Shown one piece after another: positions 57,853-64,000 of a DNA stretch of 64,000 nt; the stretch's first letter is position 1; every line of letters starts with the position of its first letter. The notes below the pieces were generated by a model that worked only from the letters and a program-made list of their open reading frames with translations, made no database searches and had not been told where the DNA came from. The stretch is from positions 6,595,501-6,659,500 of the forward strand of contig CM076961.1 in NCBI GenBank assembly GCA_039566865.1. Reading direction: 5' to 3'. The stretch comes from Aurelia coerulea (lineage: Eukaryota > Cnidaria > Scyphozoa > Semaeostomeae > Ulmaridae). Both the position numbers and the translations under genes were made by a program.

Positions 57853-60800
57853 ATGGCTACATTAACGCTTCAGATGCCGCCATTTGATCCAGATTCGGAT
57901 ATTGGGGCAAGCGTAGCACCAAGATGGAAAACTTGGGTTGCAGATTTCCAAACATACCTGATAGCGAACGCCATCACAGACAACAAACGCAAGAAGGCTT
58001 TGCTGCTTTATTTAGCAGGGCCACGAGTTCGTGAAATTTTTCGACAGATTCCGAACACAGGTGAAGATGATGCCTTTGACACTGCTTTGACAAAGTTAAA
58101 CGAATATTTCGAGCCACAGAAAAACACTCTTTACGAGGTTTACAAGTTCAGGCAGGCTGTTCAAGGCACACAAGAAACCATTGACCAATATCACACGAGA
58201 CTTCGCACGCTTGGTGAGACATGCGATTTCCATGACATAGACTTCGAGATTTTGGTACAAATCGTTTCTCATGGAACCTCTACACACCTGCGAAAATTTG
58301 CATTAAAAGACCCGAAAATTAAATTGAAAGATGTGTTATTGGCAGGGCGTCAAGAAGAGTTGAGCAAATTTCAAGCTGCAACAATCGAAGGTAAAGATAC
58401 TCTAACCCCGAGAGAAGCTGAAGTTAGCTATGTCAAAAACACAAGACATCCGCGATTCAAACCACGCAACCAAAATGGCAAGTCGTGCAAGAAATGCGGA
58501 AGAGAATGGCCTCATAAAAATGGTGAGTGCCCAGCCCAAGGTAAAACTTGCAGGAAATGCAATAAACAAAACCACTTTGCAAACCAATGTCGTTCCAAGT
58601 CGACGATCACTCGTAAAAGTACACAAGTCCGCCCACTTGATGCAGACAATAGCAGCGATTCAGAGGATAGCAACTATTGTTATGCCGTAGAAACAAAGCG
58701 CACAAAGCAGCCCACTGCGAATGTCACAATAAATGGACAAAAGGTCAAATTCACGGTTGATACAGGCTCGTCCATCAATGTTATCAGCTCATCAGCATTC
58801 CAATTGTTGAAAGATGTGCAGTTGAAAAGAACCAACATAAAGGCATTTCCGTTTCACTCAACAACACCCGTCAAAATGAAAGGCAAATTCCAGACAACAA
58901 TAGAGTCGCGAAAGAAAATGACTGTTGCTACGATTTATGTCACTGCTGATGATGGGGGGTGCCTTCTCAGCTCAAATACCGCACAAGAGTTGGGATTTAT
59001 AAGTCTACACTTGCAGACCTTGCATACGTCTAAAACCCGGACCAGCGACCACATGGAGCAAGTGAAAGTCAAGGACCCTAAAGTCAACGAAATTTTGCAC
59101 CAATTTTCAGAAAGATTTACTGGCCTTGGCAAATTAAAAGGCAAGCAAATAAATCTTAGTATTGACCAAACTGTGAAGCCAGTGGCACAACAACAACGCA
59201 GAGTTCCTTTTCATTTGAGAGAAAAAGTAGAAGTGGAGCTCAGGAACCTGGAATCACAGGACATAATAGAAAGAGTTCCAGAAAGTGAGCATACAGATTG
59301 GGTGTCACCGATAGTTGTTGTGCCAAAGAAAGAAGGAAAGATTCGCATTTGTGTTGATATGAGAGCTGCAAATACAGCCGTCAAGCGAATAAGACATCCT
59401 ATTCCAACAGTGAAGGACATATCATTGGAGTTAAATGGAGCGAAATATTTCTCTAAGTTAGACCTGGCTCAAGCGTATCACCAACTAGAACTTGCACCAG
59501 GAAGTCGCCCAATTACTACCTTCACAACACCTTTTGGTTTGTATCGATATAAGCGTCTGAATTATGGGACAAATTCAAGTGCTGAAATCTTTCAACATGC
59601 ACTACAGCAATAGTTGCAAGGAATAGAGGGAGTTCGAAATTTGGCTGATGATATTCTAGTATTTGGAAAAACGTACGAAGCACATAACAAGAGTCTAAAA
59701 GCTTGTTTGCAGAGACTCCAGGAACACAACCTCACGCTGAATATCAACAAATGCAAGTTTTTGAAACAAACTTTGGAGTTCTTTGGATTTCTATTCACGG
59801 CAGAAGGGACACAACCAGACCCAAAGAAAGTATCTGCGTTCGTAGAAAGCAAGCCACCGAAAACAGTGAGTGAAGTAAGAAGTTACCTCGGAATGGCAAA
59901 TTAAAGTGCACAATTCATCAAGGACTTTGCCACTATTGCAGAGCCACTCAGGAAACTGACATGCAAAGATGCCAAGTTTGTATGGGGAACTGCACAACAG
60001 GAGGCATATGAAACTCTCAAAACAGCCCTTCTAAAGAGCCCCGTCATGAGTTACTTCGACATAAATAAAGAAACTATGATTCATGTAGATGCTAGTCCAG
60101 TAGGACTATCGGCGATTCTTTCTCAACGTAATAAAGGATCAACAGAGTCGCAGATCATAGCATACGCTAGCAAAAGTTTGACAGCTACCGAAAAGAGGTA
60201 CTCTCAGACAGAAAAGGAGGCCTTAGCGATTGTGTGGGGTATAGAGCACTTTCATCTTTATGTCTATGGTGCTCCATTTATCCTTTACACTGATCATAAG
60301 CCTCTTGAGCTAATCTACGCCAACCCAATGTCCAAGCCTCCAGCGAGACTAGAAAGATGGATGTTACGCCTGCAGCAGTACGATTTCAAAGTGATATACA
60401 AGGAAGGACCTGAGAACCCTGCAGATTATTTGTCTCGACATCCAATAGAAACAGAGCGTCAACCAAAGAGCATTGCTGAAGAATATATCAACTTCGTAGC
60501 ACATGCTGCTGTTCCGCAAGCGATGACCCTAGCAGAAATTCAAGAAGCAACGCAGCAAGATGATACACTCCGAGTATTGCGAGCAGCTATCAAAACAGGT
60601 ATCTGGACATCAGATCGCTTGACACCGTACAAGCAAATAAAGAATGAGATTACGGTGGACTACACAAACAAAATATTACTACGCGGTACGCGAATTATAT
60701 TGCCAGATTCGCTGAAAGAACATGCAATAAAAATTGCCCATGTAGGACATCAAGGACAGTCGAAAACAACAGCTTTGTTACGAGAGTATGTATGGTTTCC

Positions 60801-61827
60801 AAATATGGGAAAATCTGTAAAGAATTGTATTGATCGATGTATTGTTTGTCAGGCATCAGCAAAACCAAATGCACCTGAGCCATTACAGTCAACTGCCATG
60901 CCTAATCGTCCATGGGAAGAAGTAAAAGTTGATTTTTGCGGTCCATTTCCTTCAGGACATTACGTATTAGTAGTCATTGACTGTTATTCGCGTTTTCCTG
61001 AGGTTGAAATCTTAAAATCTACTGCCGCTCCCAAAGTTATTCCAAAGCTTGATACGATCTTCGCTCGACATGGAATACCTGCAAAAGTTACTTCTGATAA
61101 TGGCCCACCTTTCCAAAGTGATGAGTTCAGTAGATATATGCGAGAGCTTGGAATCAAACACGATCCAGCAACGCCCCTCTGGCCACAAGGAAATTCAGAG
61201 GTAGAAGCTTTCAATAAGCCATTAGAGAAAGCTATTCGTGCAGCATGGATTGAAAAACGACCATGGCAACAAGAACTTTCAAAATTTCTTTTGAATTATC
61301 GTGCCACTCCTCACTCGACGACAAAAGTTCCTCCAGCTGAACTTCTCTACAACCGAAAGATCAAAGGAAAGCTACCTGAAATAGCAAGGAAAGTAAAAGT
61401 TGTAAACAGACACAAGGAAGCCAAGGACAACCAAGAGGTGAACAAAGAGAAATCACGTAATTATGCTAATCAACGACGCCACGTGAAAGAGTCCAATTTG
61501 AAAATTGGAGATAAAGTTCTTGTGAAGCAAAGAAAAAGGAACAAACTCAGTACAAACTTTGACGTAAGACCTCACATCGTAACACAAGTGAGAGGATCGA
61601 GAATTACTGCAGAATTTGAAGGACGTAAAATAACGAGAAATTCGTCTTTCTTTAAGAAAATTGCAAAGAACACTGAAGTTCCAACAGAAGATGACAATGA
61701 TATTGCTGTTGACTACCAGCGTAATGAATTGCCACAGCAACAACAACAAGTAGTAAGAAGGTCGAGCAGAGAACGACGATCAACTGATCGCTATGGAAAG
61801 CTTGTTGACTCCAGTGTAATAACTTAA
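57853..61827 (+). pseudogene. gag-pol: Ty3/gypsy gag-pol polyprotein, interrupted by two stop codons
   Basis: A single reading frame of 1,325 codons including the stop; no frameshift separates gag and pol. The ATG at 57,853 follows the primer-binding motif by 3 bases. Order: capsid region (residues 1-190), nucleocapsid with a first Cys/His-rich motif and a standard CX2CX4HX4C knuckle (CRKCNKQNHFANQC, about residue 235), aspartic protease (VDTGSSINVIS, about 303), RT (FSKLDLAQAYHQLEL; catalytic LADD), RNase H (MIHVDASPVG, TDHKPLE), integrase (HHCC with H-x3-H and CIVCQ; D in VDFCGPF, D in SDNGPPF, E in GNSEVEAF) and a Gln/Arg-rich tail. Stops: TAG at 59,611-59,613, just before the RT active site, and TAA at 59,902-59,904, after it. 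Both are single codons in frame. The RT signature suggests the Mag-type branch; I am not certain. Confidence 0.92.
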
Positions 61828-61862
61828 TTTGTATAATCATGTTTTTATTAAAAGGGGAGTGA

Positions 61863-62006
61863 TGTAGTGATTGACACTCGAACCTAGACCCCTTCGTGTA
61901 TATAGATGCTGACGTGTTATGTTATGTTCATGTTTGATATAGAAAGATGGCCTGTTCTATGTTAAGAACCTTCGGGCTTACCAAGGTATAAGATAAGAAT
62001 ACAACA
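61863..62006 (+). repeat. 3' LTR (144 bp)
   Basis: Near-identical partner of 57,695-57,839. Confidence 0.93.
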
Positions 62007-62109
62007 GGGTGGAAAATTGTTGTGAAAACTATGCTCTAGTGCAAAACCTGTGCAAAGATGGTTGAGATCTGAGTTACCAACGACTGATGCAATATTTCCC
62101 AAATAGTCT

Positions 62110-62300
62110 ACTTAAACCAAATCTAAAACTAACCTCTGGTTTCAGGTGCACCCTCAATGTTGAACTTGTAAGCTCATATCTCCGGCATTTGTGAGACAAT
62201 CTTTTAATGCCTGGTATCTGCATTTAAGTTGAATATCAACAAGCTTATCTATGAACTCAACAAGTCCCGATATTTATCGTTCTATCCCCTTTAAGTCAAA
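62110..62300. repeat. Diverged terminal copy of the 1,497-3,616 element family
   Basis: It shares ACCTCTGGTTTCAGGTGCA, CTCATATCTCCGGC and TTTAAGTTGAATATCAACAA phrases with 3,440-3,600. No other end was found. From 62,300 to 63,160 nothing is recognised. Confidence 0.6.
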
Positions 62301-63169
62301 AAGGATAAATTTTTACAGACAGCCGATCGACTCAATATGATATTTGTGTATTTAGTCATGGAGTTCTTTAAACCAAGGAAATGGAAAAACTTGAATCTGT
62401 CCAATACTCCATTGTATCAGCATCAGCAATATGCGCTTGGAAGGGCACTTCTCGCATGATGATGAGCTTGGATGGGAATCATTAATCCCCCCCAACGAAG
62501 GAGTAGATCGCTTATCCTCTTCTACAAAATAGTCAACAATCTGACTTCTGATTTAAAAAGACACCCAATTTCCCATCTTCAAGAATCCAACTACGAGAAA
62601 AGTGCTTAGGCTTAGCATCGACTCGTCAATGGAGATTTTGAATGGGATTATCGCACATGTCAATCCATCTCCATCGACCTTGTTCTTGACAATCTCAAGG
62701 ATTTAATTGACAGGTATTTTTCGTCTATGTCGATTTCATGTATTTGCAAAGTTATTTTCTCTATCACAAATTCCAGAAAGTCGTAAACAGCGATCTTGCT
62801 GAAGCAACTTTGAAGCTGCAAAGAGATAATCTACAAGTCGCAATGGGCCAAAAACTCACCAAAGAATATTATTTTTTAGTCAGATTTATGATGCTTGGTG
62901 AAACTGAAAGGTGAACAGAGCCTTCTCAAACACTACTGGATTCATTGCTCAATTAATGTCATCAGAATTACAGCGAACAAAGAGGTACAGTAGACATGTT
63001 TTGATATCTAGGCCTATACGAATTGGATTGTGACGCGCAAAATCTGCTACCCGCGCTTCGGGTCTGACTGCCCCTTTAATGTATAAGAACCATTTGGAAT
63101 TTTTTTGGAAGCTGAAACATATGATATACTGTTTGAGACTATTGCAGTCTAAATTTGGGAATTTTTATG

Positions 63170-63740
63170 CACCCATGGGGGTTCCTTAAAATTTACGCTC
63201 TTTCCTATATGTTTTTTGCTCTTCACTTTACTATTCTCCAATGTTATTCTAACTTCTAAATAGAATTGTTCAGATAACCACGAAAACACAATTGAAATAC
63301 TTTTAGAAACCTGATAATGTAATGCACATACTTTTAAAATTTCAAAATCGTAATTGCTAGACAGGTGGACATCAAAAACTTAGTTATTAAGAACACAATC
63401 GTTCTAGCCCGTTTGTATGCAACATGTCAAATGTATCAATTTGTCCGCTTTTATCCCACCCATGTGGCTCCTTAAAATTGACGATAAATTATAAATGTTT
63501 TTCACTCTTCACTTTATTATTCTCCAATGCTATTCTAACTTCTAAACAGACTTGTTCAGATAGCCCAGAAAACACAATTAAGATACTTTTAGCAACATGA
63601 GAATGTAATTCACAAACTTGAAAAATTTTTAAATCGTAGTTGCAAGACGGGGGATGGGCATCAACAACTTAGTTATCAAGAACACAGTCGTTCTAGACCG
63701 TTTGTATGAACATGTCAAATTTGTCATTTTTTGTCGGTTT
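63170..63740. repeat. Tandem duplication, 287-bp period
   Basis: Two diverged copies starting CACCCATG at 63,170 and 63,457, with shared phrases CTTCACTTTA, TATTCTAACTTCTAAA and CATCAA.AACTTAGTTAT. No coding signal; the rest of the window to 64,000 is anonymous. Confidence 0.85.
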
Positions 63741-64000
63741 TTTTTTAAGTTTTCCACTTTGAAATTGAATGCATCTCCGACAGTTGGGCAGCTTCTTTTA
63801 TGGCATATGCAAATTTTTATCAATCATTCTTACGAAACCAGGCATAATGTTTACTTCTCCAACTCTGCACATTTCAATGTCAATTTTAACATAATGCATT
63901 GCAGTGTTATCTTGGGTAACACACCTCCTTACCAGTGATAGCAGCTAGATATCTGGTAATTCGAGTAACTCGAGTTCAAATAATGAAACTTGAAGCGTTT

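Larger units (their letters stand above)
57695..62006 (+). mobile_element. Young Ty3/gypsy LTR retrotransposon, near-complete (4.3 kb)
   Basis: LTRs 57,695-57,839 and 61,863-62,006 differ by one base indel and one substitution by eye. Both begin TGTAGTGATTG and end ATACAACA. A TGGCGACGAG primer-binding-like motif follows the 5' LTR and a purine run AAAAGGGGAGTGA precedes the 3' LTR. The 5-base flanks (GCGTT and GGGTG) do not match, so no target duplication is visible. One gag-pol frame with two stops. No envelope gene. Confidence 0.93.

Noticed and set aside
59611..59904. Reassigned stop codons or programmed readthrough in the young gag-pol
   Set aside because: Two different stops (TAG and TAA) occur inside RT rather than at the gag-pol border, and other genes here end normally at TAA; ordinary mutations are simpler.
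1..64000. CRISPR arrays, bacterial operons or contamination
   Set aside because: No regularly spaced identical repeats with unique spacers and no dense coding; introns and animal retroelements occur throughout.

Overview
The window is animal nuclear DNA from an invertebrate with a compact, AT-rich, transposon-dense genome. Evidence: GT-AG introns, TATA boxes tens of bases upstream of start codons, a polyadenylation signal, Ty3/gypsy and CR1/Jockey-like retroelements, tRNA-derived SINE sequence, and many TIR/foldback DNA transposons with clean target duplications. I cannot name the phylum. No bacterial genes, rRNA, intact tRNA or CRISPR array were seen. Almost all long open frames belong to transposable elements.

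Layout. 1-12.1 kb: a landscape of inserted DNA elements: an interrupted TIR element at 1.5-3.6 kb with another inside it, a three-level nest at 4.19-7.09 kb, a decayed host-like coding patch at 7.65-8.6 kb, a 1.8-kb foldback with a perfect 9-bp target duplication (9.17-10.98 kb), and a 0.7-kb TIR element (11.16-11.86 kb). 12.14-16.89 kb and 46.2-52.94 kb: the two arms of an inverted segmental duplication. Each arm carries one copy of a two-exon gene for a small secreted four-cysteine peptide. Between the arms: a decayed Ty3/gypsy element with 113-bp LTRs (17.37-25.65 kb, minus strand) that carries a MITE-cargo-MITE composite and an insertion in gag; a CR1/Jockey-like retroelement (25.68-28.47 kb, minus); a second, frameshifted one (about 28.5-30.43 kb); and a foldback with a GGTGAA minisatellite and SINE sequence. 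A 5.7-kb block of this (27,256-32,965) is tandemly repeated almost exactly (32,970-38,673). Then comes a third small secreted-peptide gene (40.50-43.71 kb, two exons with TATA box and poly(A) signal), followed by TIR elements and degenerate minisatellites. 53-57.6 kb: mostly anonymous sequence plus a 1.2-kb element with an 8-bp duplication. 57.70-62.01 kb: a young Ty3/gypsy element whose single gag-pol frame is broken only by two stop codons. 62-64 kb: repeats, including a 287-bp tandem duplication.

Main biological signal: three compact secreted-peptide genes, not explained by the transposons. Two are paralogues in inverted orientation about 30 kb apart. Their signal peptides and C-terminal halves are nearly or fully identical, while the cysteine half differs by 11 amino-acid replacements plus a one-codon indel against two silent changes. 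That pattern suggests diversifying selection, local gene conversion, or both. The third gene encodes a cysteine-free, basic, methionine-rich precursor with dibasic sites. All three look like processed signalling, defence or venom-type peptides; no family was recognised and function is unknown.
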